A DNA stretch of 56,920 nucleotides from Lentisphaeraceae bacterium (GTDB taxonomy: Bacteria > Verrucomicrobiota > Lentisphaeria > Lentisphaerales > Lentisphaeraceae): contig JAJPOQ010000106.1 in assembly GCA_021232515.1 (NCBI GenBank), positions 1 through 56,920 on the forward strand, read 5' to 3'. The notes beneath the pieces are model-generated. The model saw only the letters and a program-made list of their open reading frames with translations. It had not been told where the DNA came from and ran no database searches. A program made the translations under genes and the position numbers. Shown piece after piece: positions 15,827-24,591 of this stretch (positions are counted from its first letter, which is position 1; every line of letters begins with the position of its first letter).

Positions 15827-18574
15827 ATGAATAAGAAAAAACCTGTAAAAACAAATGTGAAGCTAAATGCTGGTGGTAAAACTAAGCCAGGCATAAAAAA
15901 AGCAGCTTCTAAAGCACGTCGTGCTTCAAATAAGAAAAGTGGCTTTAATCCTGTTCCACTTATCTTCGTTGCTATAGTCGTTGTCGGTGGCTTTTTTGCC
16001 TATAAGCCGATTATGAGCTTCATAGAAGAATCAAATAGACCAAAAGTTGTCGAAGTCGTCAAGAAAGAAGAACCCAAGAAAAAGAAGAAAAAGGTCATCA
16101 AAAAAGAAGCACCTAAAGTCGTTAAAAAGCTTGAAATGCCGAAGTTTGAAAAGCCTAAAGAAGACTTATTTACGGGTGAAATAAAGCACTATACTTTCTC
16201 TTCTGTTGTGAAAGATAGATGCTTTGCTTGTCATGGTGAAGAAGGCAAAGATGTTGAAGGTAAGTTCGACTTTGTGAAGTTTTTAGCTTCTGGAAAAGCA
16301 AACCCTAAAGCATGGAGCATCATTTATAATGAAATCTCTAAAGGGAATATGCCGCCAGAAGACGAAGAGCCTTTAAACGAAGATGAGAAAGAAGTTCTTT
16401 TAACTGAGATTAAGAAATTAACTGCGACTGACACCGTGGTTAGAAACACTAGACCTTTAACTCCAAACGAGATAAAGAATACTGTTTCAGACTTATTTCA
16501 GGTAGACTCTAAGGTCTATGATCCATTTCCAAGACTGTTTCAAAACTATACAAATGACAAGTTCTATACCTGTCAGGAAGATGTTTTAACGCCTTACTAT
16601 CTCGAAGACCTATATATTTCTCTTAACGATGCGATCTCGAGTTATGTTTCACTAGACTCGAGAACAGACCCTATAAAAATGAAACTGGACTTTCCAACGC
16701 AGGTTCACCGAGTTTTTAGTAAAGGTTCAAACTACGACTTGAGATGGACTCATAATAATTTCTTAAATGAAATTCACTTCACTAAGTATGAGTCTAAAGA
16801 TGATAAAAAGAAAAAGTCGCGTCGTGAGACTGGTCCGGAAACTCAGACTGATGAGACTTTGGAAAAACTAACGCTGCCTCCAGGAACTTATGAGCTGAGT
16901 TTTAAAGCACAGTCACAAAACATGGACCCAGATAAGTATCCAAAGAAATTTGGTAAAGCAGTCGTTGGCCTTTATAAGAATATCCTTTCGGGTTTGGATT
17001 ATGGCTTACCAGTTGACTTTTATATAGCTCCTCCAGGAAAAGCGGATGCTTTTGCTAAGAGTCAATTGATAACTACCATGAATATCGATTCAGATAAGAT
17101 GAATGAGTATAAGCTTAAATTTACGCTCAATCGTCGTGCTGCTATCGCTTATAGATTCCCAATAAATATGCCTTATGATGGTTCCGTAGCCAAGATGTTA
17201 GCTGCCCATATCTTAGGGAATAGCGAGCGTAAAAGCGAAGAGGAAATGCTCAAGAAGTACATGCGAGTTCCGAACTACCAATTTGCTCAGGTTCGTTTCA
17301 AGGACCTCAAAATTCGTGGACCGTTTAATGTAAAAGTAAATGATTATTCTTTCCGCGATGATGAAAGAGTAAATGATACTTCTGTACGCAAAAAGTTTAA
17401 GAGCTTACACGAAGATGCAGCTTTACAAAACAACACAGTTTACTCATATATCTTTAGTAAATTGAAGCAGAGTAAGTTGGACTCTGAAGAGTCTTACAAA
17501 ACTGCAATGATTTCATTTTTCTTGTCGCCTGACTTTTTAACAGTTAGCAATAACAAGAAAGAAAAACAATCATATGCTCGTTATGTTTCTTATGCTTTTC
17601 ATAAGTCGCATCCTTCTAAAGAATTTGGTGAACAACTTGCCGCAGCCCAAAAAGCTCGTAAAGCAGATAAGCTGACTGATTGGATTGTCAAGCATGAAAA
17701 CTTCCAGCGCTTTACTGACAGTTTTACCTACCAGTGGTTGAAGATGGCCGACATAAAAGACGCTCTTCCAGAAGAAAAGAAGTACGGTGTATTTCACGCT
17801 AAAAACTTCTTCGAAGCCTATAAGCTTGAGGCATCTTTATTCATGAAGCATCTTTTCCAAAAGGACCTTTCAGTTAAGGACATGATCACGGCGGACTACT
17901 CATTTATAAATGAAGACCTTAAGGAATTTTATAATGGTGGCGGTTCAGGTTACTATGGTAGAATCAACTACAAAGATATAGAGCCTGTAGAGCCAAGAGA
18001 ATTCAAAATGCACAAGTTTACAGACGGTAAACGAGGTGGATTGTTGACTCTAGGTGCATTCTTAACGGCAACGGGAAATGGCGTTGATCCTTTACCAATA
18101 AAGAGATCTACCTGGATTCTAGAAAATCTTTTAGACTCACACTTGCCACCACCGCCAGAAGAGATAGACCTTGCCAGCTTTGAGTCTACAGAGCATTCAA
18201 ACAATCTTAAGAAGAAGCTTGAAAGCCATAGCAGTAATGCGGCGTGTTATAGCTGCCATAAGCGAATTGACCCTCTAGCGATAGTCATGGACTACTACGA
18301 CACTATGGGCGGTAGAAATGACCGTTTTAGTCGTGAGACAGTTAAGATAAATGGTACGAAGATCTCAGATATAGCAGACCTTAAAAAGTATCTTGGAACT
18401 CAAGATGAAGTTCTAGCTAGATCATTCACGAAGAGGCTACTTCAGTTTACTCTAGGACGTGACCTTTATGTTCAAGATGAACCTAAAATAGATCGGATTA
18501 TTGAAGAAAATAAAGAGTCAGGCTACAAAGTTAAAGGCTTGATGAACTCTGTGATTCGCTACTTCTTCTTGTAG
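15827..18574 (+). CDS. Membrane-anchored DUF1592-type diheme cytochrome, module B
   Basis: A 915-residue version of the DUF1592 cytochromes with an added front end: a strongly basic cytoplasmic segment (residues 1-40), one transmembrane helix (about 42-64, VPLIFVAIVVVGGFFAYKPI) and a Lys/Glu/Pro-rich spacer (70-115). Heme motif 1 is CFACH at 132-136, heme motif 2 CYSCHKRIDPLA from 807. Between them lie the DUF1587-like segment (TRPLTPNEIKNTVSDLF), an inserted beta-rich region (about 280-500) with TLPPGTYELSFKAQSQ that looks like a carbohydrate-binding-type module, and DUF1592/1588 (GGLLTLGAFLTATG, ENLLDSHLPPPPEEID). The C-terminal DUF1585 has RLLQFTLGRDLY. The anchor would tether the heme domains to the membrane, unlike the free secreted paralogues. 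Confidence 0.87.
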   Translation: MNKKKPVKTNVKLNAGGKTKPGIKKAASKARRASNKKSGFNPVPLIFVAIVVVGGFFAYKPIMSFIEESNRPKVVEVVKKEEPKKKKKKVIKKEAPKVVKKLEMPKFEKPKEDLFTGEIKHYTFSSVVKDRCFACHGEEGKDVEGKFDFVKFLASGKANPKAWSIIYNEISKGNMPPEDEEPLNEDEKEVLLTEIKKLTATDTVVRNTRPLTPNEIKNTVSDLFQVDSKVYDPFPRLFQNYTNDKFYTCQEDVLTPYYLEDLYISLNDAISSYVSLDSRTDPIKMKLDFPTQVHRVFSKGSNYDLRWTHNNFLNEIHFTKYESKDDKKKKSRRETGPETQTDETLEKLTLPPGTYELSFKAQSQNMDPDKYPKKFGKAVVGLYKNILSGLDYGLPVDFYIAPPGKADAFAKSQLITTMNIDSDKMNEYKLKFTLNRRAAIAYRFPINMPYDGSVAKMLAAHILGNSERKSEEEMLKKYMRVPNYQFAQVRFKDLKIRGPFNVKVNDYSFRDDERVNDTSVRKKFKSLHEDAALQNNTVYSYIFSKLKQSKLDSEESYKTAMISFFLSPDFLTVSNNKKEKQSYARYVSYAFHKSHPSKEFGEQLAAAQKARKADKLTDWIVKHENFQRFTDSFTYQWLKMADIKDALPEEKKYGVFHAKNFFEAYKLEASLFMKHLFQKDLSVKDMITADYSFINEDLKEFYNGGGSGYYGRINYKDIEPVEPREFKMHKFTDGKRGGLLTLGAFLTATGNGVDPLPIKRSTWILENLLDSHLPPPPEEIDLASFESTEHSNNLKKKLESHSSNAACYSCHKRIDPLAIVMDYYDTMGGRNDRFSRETVKINGTKISDIADLKKYLGTQDEVLARSFTKRLLQFTLGRDLYVQDEPKIDRIIEENKESGYKVKGLMNSVIRYFFL

Positions 18575-18595
18575 ACTTAAAGAATATTAAATAAT

Positions 18596-18634
18596 AAGGC
18601 TGAAGCTCATTTGAGCTTCAGCCTTTTTTTTTAG
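18596..18634 (+). terminator. Rho-independent terminator of module B
   Basis: AAGGCTGAAGCTCA (18596-18609) and its exact complement (18612-18625) form a 14-bp inverted repeat followed by a T run, 22 nt after the cytochrome stop. Confidence 0.93.
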
Positions 18635-18720
18635 GAAAATAAGAGTGTTACTTTCAAGTTGCCGGTAAGCCGTTGGCGATGTAATGATAGTCCTTTAATT
18701 GAAAGGAAGTTTTAAAATCT

Positions 18721-19200
18721 ATGAATTATAATCACTTTGTCATTGCGCGTATTGTTCATATTCTTGCCGTGGTACTTTGGATCGGTGGCGTCGGCTTTGT
18801 GACTACAGTTTTAATACCTTCGCTAAGAAAAACTCAGAAGCCGGAAGATCGTTTGAAGCTTTTTGAAACTTTAGAAGGGCGATTCAGTTTCCAAGCCAAG
18901 ATAACAACTTTACTTGCTGGTGGGTCTGGAGTGTATATGCTTAATGTAATGGATGCTTGGTCTAGGTACACCATGCTCCAGTATTGGTGGCTTCACCTTA
19001 TGACTTTTGTTTGGCTTATATTTACGTTAGTTTTGTTTGTTTTTGAACCTCTCTTTTTACATAAGTGGTTTCATCAACAGGCCGAAAAGAATAGTGAGAA
19101 AGCATTCTTTGTGTTACAGGTCATGCATATCATCATGTTTGCTCTTAGTTTACTGGCTATAATTGGGGCTATGGCAGGCTCTCATGGGTATCAGTTTTAG
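18721..19200 (+). CDS. Four-helix membrane protein, CopD-like
   Basis: A 159-residue integral membrane protein with four predicted helices: about residues 6-30 (IARIVHILAVVLWIGGVGFV), 55-75, 85-108 (WWLHLMTFVWLIFTLVLFVF) and 132-155 (MHIIMFALSLLAIIGAMAGS). Histidines near helix ends (RIVHILAVVLWIGG, WWLHLM, VMHIIMF) recall the CopD/putative heme or copper membrane family, where paired His can ligate b-type heme or copper; that role is inference. It is monocistronic and precedes hcp by 440 bases, so co-transcription is doubtful. The start is the only in-frame ATG with an upstream purine-rich tract (GAAAGGAAG, about 16 nt away, rather far). Confidence 0.65.
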   Translation: MNYNHFVIARIVHILAVVLWIGGVGFVTTVLIPSLRKTQKPEDRLKLFETLEGRFSFQAKITTLLAGGSGVYMLNVMDAWSRYTMLQYWWLHLMTFVWLIFTLVLFVFEPLFLHKWFHQQAEKNSEKAFFVLQVMHIIMFALSLLAIIGAMAGSHGYQF

Positions 19201-19508
19201 TTGTAAATATACGTATGTATTTTTGAAAAAGATTCTACTAGAAGGTCGTTCACCTTTAAATTTGGGATTGACGTCCATTTATGCTTGGGCCTGCACCTTA
19301 GAGGTCCTTTTTTGTGCCTGTGTAAAGTATCTTCAATCTCATTTTGGAATAGTATAAGAGTAGGCTTGTGTAGTTTCGAAACTTGCCAGAGCAAATCCTA
19401 TAATCTGTAATTTTATTGAATCGAATAGTTGGTGCTCCAGCCGTGTTATTGAAGATAAGATTTTTATGAGTTTGTTCACTTTGGTGATCTAAAATGCTTG
19501 TCTAGCGT

Positions 19509-19522
19509 ATACGTAATCGTAT
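19509..19522. promoter_or_regulatory. Candidate operator upstream of hcp
   Basis: An interrupted palindrome ATACG-TAAT-CGTAT lies about 120 nt before hcp, within the 439-base gap 19201-19639. Hcp genes are commonly controlled by nitrosative-stress or anaerobic regulators, and a 5-4-5 dyad has that geometry, but the bases do not match a regulator motif I know. Nothing else in the gap is supported. Confidence 0.25.
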
Positions 19523-19639
19523 GGGTAGGTTGCTTCTACATCTCTCAAGTTTCTTATTTGAAGTAGGTTATATGATATAGTATTGAATGAGGAATAGCAT
19601 TTGCTCTAGAAACTCAAACAAAATTTAACGAGGTTTGAG

Positions 19640-21247
19640 ATGTATTGTTACCAATGTGAAGAAACGACTCAGGAAACAGCTTGTACGGTAAAAGGAGTTT
19701 GTGGAAAGTCTCCAGATGTCGCAGCTCTAGAAGACTTACTTATCGATCTTGTCAAAAAAATCAGTACGCCAGCGACGCAACTGATTAAGCAGGGGTGGCG
19801 CTCAGACAAAATAGATAGTTTTATCCTGAAGTCTATTTTCGCAACGGTCACAAACGTGAATTTCGATGAAGCAAGTCTACAACAGTATCTTTTTAACGGT
19901 TACGAAATACTAAATGACCTTAAGAAAATGTGTAAATCGGGAGATTTCGAAAGTGTTGCTGGTTCGACTATTATGGAATTGATCGAACGAGGTAAGCAGG
20001 TCTCTATCGAAAGCCGTATCTCCCTAAAAGGTGAAGACATAACGAGCCTTCAAGAACTTTTAACATATGGCATAAAAGGTCTTGCAGCCTATGCACACCA
20101 TGCTGAAATGTTGGGTTATACTGACCCTGTTGTTTGTGAGTTTGTTTACCGTGCCTTCAGTTACATAACTGAAGAAGAACAATCAAGTGAAAAATTGATT
20201 GCATTAAATATGGAATGCGGCGAAAAAACTGTTGTAGTTATGGGCTTACTAGATGGTGCTCATACGGATACTTATGGTCATCCAGTACCGACTAGTGTTA
20301 GTACAGGTGTTCAACAGGGTAAGGCGATTCTTGTTTCAGGGCACGATTTAAAAGTTCTTGAAGAGTTATTGATTCAGACTGAAGGTAAAGGTATATCGAT
20401 TTATACGCACAGTGAAATGCTCCCAGCTCATGGTTACCCCGGTTTGAAAAAGTATAAGCACCTTGCAGGTAACTATGGAACGGCATGGCATAACCAAAAG
20501 GCAGAGTTTAAGGCTTTCCCGGGTGCTATTCTCATGACTAGTAACTGTATCCAGAAACCATCTGAACTCTACATCGATCGAATCTTTACTTGTGGCCCAG
20601 TTGGTTGGCCAGAGGTAAAACACATCGAAGGTTTTGACTTCTCAGGACTTATCGAAAAAGCACTTGAGTGCGATGGCTTCCAGAACGAAACAGTCGGTAA
20701 AGATCTGACTGTTGGTTTTGGTCACAATGCTGTTCTTGGAGTTGCAGATAAAGTTATCGATGGTGTAAAGAATGGAGCTATTAAGCACTTTTTTGTTGTT
20801 GGTGGTTGCGATGGTCATAAATCTAGCCGCTCTTACTACACAGACTTTACCGATGCTGTTCCAGATGATTCAATTATGATGACTTTGGGCTGTGCGAAGT
20901 TCCGTTTCAATGATAAAGAGCATGGAGACATAGATGGTATTCCTAGACTTCTCGATTTAGGGCAGTGTAATGATGCTTTTTCCGCAGTGAAGATAGCAAG
21001 TTCACTTGCAGACGCCTTTGACTGCTCGATAAATGAACTTCCATTGAGCATGAATATAAGTTGGTATGAGCAAAAAGCGGTTTGTATTTTATTGGCCCTT
21101 CTCCACCTTGGTGTACAAAATATAAAGTTAGGCCCAGTACTTCCGGCTTTTATAAGTCCGGCCATCTTAAACTTTTTAGTCGAGAACTTTAACATTACAG
21201 GTATCGGTAGTGTAGAAGAAGACCTCGAAACTATGTTAGCTAAGTAA
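19640..21247 (+). CDS. hcp: Hydroxylamine reductase / hybrid cluster protein
   Basis: A 535-residue cytoplasmic Fe-S protein. The N-terminus MYCYQCEETTQETACTVKGVCG supplies four cysteines (3, 6, 15, 21) with the class I CX2CX8CX5C spacing of Desulfovibrio-type proteins. Hybrid-cluster ligand segments follow: TSNCIQKP, FTCGPVGWPEV, GGCDGHKSSRSYY and TLGCAKFRFN. Hcp reduces hydroxylamine in vitro and is thought to act physiologically as an NO reductase or S-nitrosylase under anaerobic nitrosative stress. No hcr-like reductase lies beside it, so the electron donor must be encoded elsewhere. The ATG is preceded by AACGAGGTTTGAG, a good ribosome site. Confidence 0.97.
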   Translation: MYCYQCEETTQETACTVKGVCGKSPDVAALEDLLIDLVKKISTPATQLIKQGWRSDKIDSFILKSIFATVTNVNFDEASLQQYLFNGYEILNDLKKMCKSGDFESVAGSTIMELIERGKQVSIESRISLKGEDITSLQELLTYGIKGLAAYAHHAEMLGYTDPVVCEFVYRAFSYITEEEQSSEKLIALNMECGEKTVVVMGLLDGAHTDTYGHPVPTSVSTGVQQGKAILVSGHDLKVLEELLIQTEGKGISIYTHSEMLPAHGYPGLKKYKHLAGNYGTAWHNQKAEFKAFPGAILMTSNCIQKPSELYIDRIFTCGPVGWPEVKHIEGFDFSGLIEKALECDGFQNETVGKDLTVGFGHNAVLGVADKVIDGVKNGAIKHFFVVGGCDGHKSSRSYYTDFTDAVPDDSIMMTLGCAKFRFNDKEHGDIDGIPRLLDLGQCNDAFSAVKIASSLADAFDCSINELPLSMNISWYEQKAVCILLALLHLGVQNIKLGPVLPAFISPAILNFLVENFNITGIGSVEEDLETMLAK

Positions 21248-21255
21248 CTTAAATA

Positions 21256-21290
21256 ACCGGTAGTCCTCATTTGGGCTTACCGGTATTTTA
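21256..21290. terminator. Bidirectional terminator between hcp and the MoxR operon
   Basis: ACCGGTA (21256-21262) pairs with TACCGGT (21278-21284) and is followed by ATTTTA on the plus strand. It lies between two convergent genes. Confidence 0.7.
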
Positions 21291-21346
21291 ACTGATTTAT
21301 GATCAAAGGGCGTCACATCTTTATAGATGTAGAATCTATTAGCGGA

Positions 21347-22258
21347 TTATTGGCGCTTATATATTTTGGAAAGCTTTCGAAGAATAACTTCTAGCTTTTG
21401 GTAGTATTCTTCTTCTGGCAGTGATTTTTTTTTGAGCTTAAGCTCGTGCATTTCTAGCTCTAGAATATCTCTGTCGGCCTTTTGTTGTGCTGAAATCTTA
21501 GCTTCTTCTTCACTTTGAATAAGGTAAATTTGGTGAGCTCGAAATCCATCGATGGCGTCTAATTTTTCATTTGGTTCAAGACCGTCGTAGTGTTTGATTG
21601 ATGTGCCTATTTTATCACCATTGTCGTCTATCAACGAGTCTTCTCCACGCAGCCTTTTTTCGCTTTTGTAGAACTGTTCAGTGCGGTTGCTGGCGGTAAG
21701 GAAAGCTTCTAAAAGGGAGGTTTGTTTATCCTTATTCATATCCGCCTCTAGGTCTGTCAGCGCCATGGGCATAAATTCGTTGAACTTGGTGTAGTAGACT
21801 TGGCTGGCATTCTTTGTTGCAGAAATGATTATTCTATTTTTCTTAGATAGGCCAGTGATGTAAGGGGAGCTAACCGAAGCAGTATTTATGAAAATGATTT
21901 TTCTTTGAGAAGAATCGAATAGGCTTTTGAGTTCACTGAGTGAGATGTCGTCACCAACTAGATTTAACTTTGCCTGACGGTCGATATATGTTCCATGTCC
22001 AAAGTAGACAATCCACAGTGGCGTTAGTTCTTCTTTTGAAATATCTTTTAATGCAGTTGTTAGATCATTTTTGGAGTCTTCAGATTTAAATAATTGATAC
22101 TTTATTTTTGCTTTTTGAGCGTTCTCTATCCAAAGTTTTTCAATCTTATCAAAAGTCGATATATAGCTTTCTCCACCATCTGCACCACGGATGATAAGCA
22201 TGTCCATAGTCCACGAGTTTTGGGTAATGATAAAGAGAGTGATAAGTAAGTACTTCAT
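21347..22258 (-). CDS. Exported C13/caspase-like protein lacking the catalytic Cys
   Basis: The last gene of the MoxR/vWA operon: 303 residues with a signal-like N-terminus (MKYLLITLFIITQNSW). The core follows the C13/C14 caspase-hemoglobinase fold: LWIVYFGHGTYID (His88 in the place of the catalytic His), then KIIFINTASVSSPYITGLS, NRIIISATKN and SLLEAFLTASNRTEQFY. At the strand-4 position where active enzymes have D-A-C-x-S-G this protein has N-T-A-S-V-S, so no Cys nucleophile is visible. The C-terminal third is charged and helical. I use the ATG at 22258, which overlaps the upstream stop as ATGA, over the longer frame from 22288. A pseudo-protease or peptide-binding role is likely; this is inference. 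Confidence 0.72.
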   Translation of the reverse strand: MKYLLITLFIITQNSWTMDMLIIRGADGGESYISTFDKIEKLWIENAQKAKIKYQLFKSEDSKNDLTTALKDISKEELTPLWIVYFGHGTYIDRQAKLNLVGDDISLSELKSLFDSSQRKIIFINTASVSSPYITGLSKKNRIIISATKNASQVYYTKFNEFMPMALTDLEADMNKDKQTSLLEAFLTASNRTEQFYKSEKRLRGEDSLIDDNGDKIGTSIKHYDGLEPNEKLDAIDGFRAHQIYLIQSEEEAKISAQQKADRDILELEMHELKLKKKSLPEEEYYQKLEVILRKLSKIYKRQ

Positions 22259-24591
22259 GGCATTCCTTTTGTACGACGCAACCACCAATCTGCGGCAAGT
22301 AAGCTGATGATTAAGGCTAGAATCCAGCCTCTATTCCAGAGTGAAATACTTTTTTCTATTGTAACTTTAAAGCTTTCTTCAGGTAAGTCTGTGACAAACT
22401 TTTCAACGTCACTTAAGCTTAAGATTTTGCCATTTGATTTGTTAGCTAACTCTTCAAAGAAAGCTTTATCGACACCTAACTCGGTATCTTCTTTATAGGT
22501 TTTTTGATATGAAAATGCTGAGTTTTGATTCCCTTGGTCCGCCAGTTCTTCATCGTTTAAATTGATCGCGACTTTATAGAGACCTTCTACAGTTGGATAG
22601 ACATTTGCCGTATAAAGTCCTTCTTTTTCTTGGTCTGGTGTTAATTCTTTTTTAAGAGTTGAGCCGTCTGCCTGAGTTATTTCTACGATAGGCTTGAGTT
22701 TTTCTAGTATGTCAAAGCTGTTATCACGAGGGAAATACTCGATTTTGATTGGATCATATGGACTTTTATTCTCACTAACTTTCAGGTCTATAAACGGCGG
22801 TACTTCTGCAGTTAACCAACGGAGCATTTGTCGCCAAGCTTTGCCTAGGTTCTGATGGTTCTTTTCTTTCATCATTCCCCACCGCCAGAAGTCTCCAACT
22901 GTAAAAACGGCAGTGCGGCCAAGGCCATACTTTTGGGTGATAAGAGCGGGATATTTATTATTTTCAGAATCAATGACATTTGCCAAAGTCGTTGCGCCGG
23001 GTTTTATCGCAGATGTACGGTTGAGGACTTTGAAGTCAGGCATGGAGAGTAACCTTTTCTCTTCATCTTCTTCATTGTCGTGGAGTCTCACCCAAGAAGT
23101 TAGCCAGCCTTCTCTTGTGAGGTCGAGTTTAAACTTCTTTTTATTTGGAGGAGTGGATCGAGGTTTGTTGAGATAGACGGGAAGGATTTCTTTCAAAGGT
23201 GACTTTTCATAGTTTCCTTGAATCAGGGACTCCATACCCGCTAGCATAAGAACACTGCCGCCACGTTTGCTGGTAAAGTCACGGATAAGGCTCAATTGAT
23301 CATTTGTGAAGAAGCTGGCTTCACAGTCGTCGATGATGATGGCGTGATACTTGAAAAGTTCCTCGGCAGTATTGGGGAAACCTTTCTCTAGCTCTTTTTC
23401 ATCTTCGGTGTTTATACGCATAAAAACAGGTTCGTCGTAGTTCTCGCCTTGTTGAGCTTTGTCGTCATCTAAAGCTTGGAACAAAGGATTAACGTTGGTG
23501 TTTCTGCCGCCGGGGCGAAAGGCAAATTTTTCCTGACGTTTTGCTAGTCGTATTAATGCTCGAAGTTGAATCTTGTTATCGCTCTCTATAGAACGTGCAA
23601 GAAACTTATACTCCCAGTTTGGTCGACCAGAAACGTAGAGAACTTTATATGGGCCACCACGTCGATCAACTTTGTGAGTTTGGATGTTGTTTTTCAAAGA
23701 TATTTCGGAGAGAGGAGTATTGTTTTTAAATTGATCTTTTTCACTGGTGGCGTAGACGCGAACTGTATAAAAGCGAATGCCCGAAATGTTATCTTGAGGT
23801 TTGAGGCGTAGCGACTCAATGGGTCGGTTTGCAGTCCATTTTTTAATCTGGATTGTTTTGTTTTTTTCATTTAATAACTCGAGTGTCAGTTCTTGCTTAT
23901 CGTAACCACTTTGTTTGACTTCGACGCGCATTTCAATTGGAGCATCTTCGAATGCAGATACTGATGAAGCGATATTTTGAATGGCTATGTCTTTTACTGC
24001 CGATTTATCGGGTATGATGACCGGGTAGATGGGCGGCAGGCCGTCGTAGTTTATTTTGAGATCTTTGTCGGTGACGCGGCCGTCTGTAATAAGGAGGATG
24101 GCACCCGTTTTATCCGTCTCGTATCTTTCCCTCAATTCGCTTAAGTGTTTGTTTATGCTGGTTGATTTGCCATCAAACTTAAGTTGCTCATGGTTGTCGA
24201 TTTCTCTGAGTCGTTGATCAAAAGAAAAGTGGTGAAAGTCGAAATCGTTTTTGAGTTTATCAATCCAGCTATTTTGCCCCTTTTGTAAGAAGTCTTTTAA
24301 TAGATCGCCTTTACTTTTTTCTTCGGCTTTTCCTTTGAGAATCATACTAGAACTGTTGTCGGAAAGTAGTAAGAACGAAGTGGCGCCTTTAACTGGTTCT
24401 TTGCGGATGATTTGAGGATCAAGAATGCAAAGGAGAATGAGCGCTCCAGCTATAAATTTCAGGATAAATGCTAGGTTTATGTTCCTCGGAGCGTGGCTAG
24501 TCTTCTTGTAAATAATTCCTAAAAGAATAGCTAATACAGCAATGAGGAGGATGACAACGGTCAACCAGTTGTAGGCCGATAGGTGAATCAT
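22255..24591 (-). CDS. vWA protein with glutamine-amidotransferase-like domain
   Basis: A 778-residue membrane protein. Two N-terminal helices (about 8-26 and 39-58) precede a von Willebrand A domain whose metal site reads DNSSS (in FLLLSDNSSSM). A beta-sandwich follows (SSVSAFEDAPIEMRVEVKQS), then a class I glutamine-amidotransferase-like domain (about 390-600: YHAIIIDDCEASFFTNDQL, GGSVLMLAGMESL, GLGRTAVFTVGDFWRWG) that lacks a GxCxG nucleophile elbow. A last helix is at about 752-770. This layout recurs beside MoxR/DUF58/BatA genes in Planctomycetes and related bacteria and is thought structural rather than enzymatic. It overlaps both neighbours by 4 nt (ATGA), implying translational coupling. 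Confidence 0.8.
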   Translation of the reverse strand: MIHLSAYNWLTVVILLIAVLAILLGIIYKKTSHAPRNINLAFILKFIAGALILLCILDPQIIRKEPVKGATSFLLLSDNSSSMILKGKAEEKSKGDLLKDFLQKGQNSWIDKLKNDFDFHHFSFDQRLREIDNHEQLKFDGKSTSINKHLSELRERYETDKTGAILLITDGRVTDKDLKINYDGLPPIYPVIIPDKSAVKDIAIQNIASSVSAFEDAPIEMRVEVKQSGYDKQELTLELLNEKNKTIQIKKWTANRPIESLRLKPQDNISGIRFYTVRVYATSEKDQFKNNTPLSEISLKNNIQTHKVDRRGGPYKVLYVSGRPNWEYKFLARSIESDNKIQLRALIRLAKRQEKFAFRPGGRNTNVNPLFQALDDDKAQQGENYDEPVFMRINTEDEKELEKGFPNTAEELFKYHAIIIDDCEASFFTNDQLSLIRDFTSKRGGSVLMLAGMESLIQGNYEKSPLKEILPVYLNKPRSTPPNKKKFKLDLTREGWLTSWVRLHDNEEDEEKRLLSMPDFKVLNRTSAIKPGATTLANVIDSENNKYPALITQKYGLGRTAVFTVGDFWRWGMMKEKNHQNLGKAWRQMLRWLTAEVPPFIDLKVSENKSPYDPIKIEYFPRDNSFDILEKLKPIVEITQADGSTLKKELTPDQEKEGLYTANVYPTVEGLYKVAINLNDEELADQGNQNSAFSYQKTYKEDTELGVDKAFFEELANKSNGKILSLSDVEKFVTDLPEESFKVTIEKSISLWNRGWILALIISLLAADWWLRRTKGMP

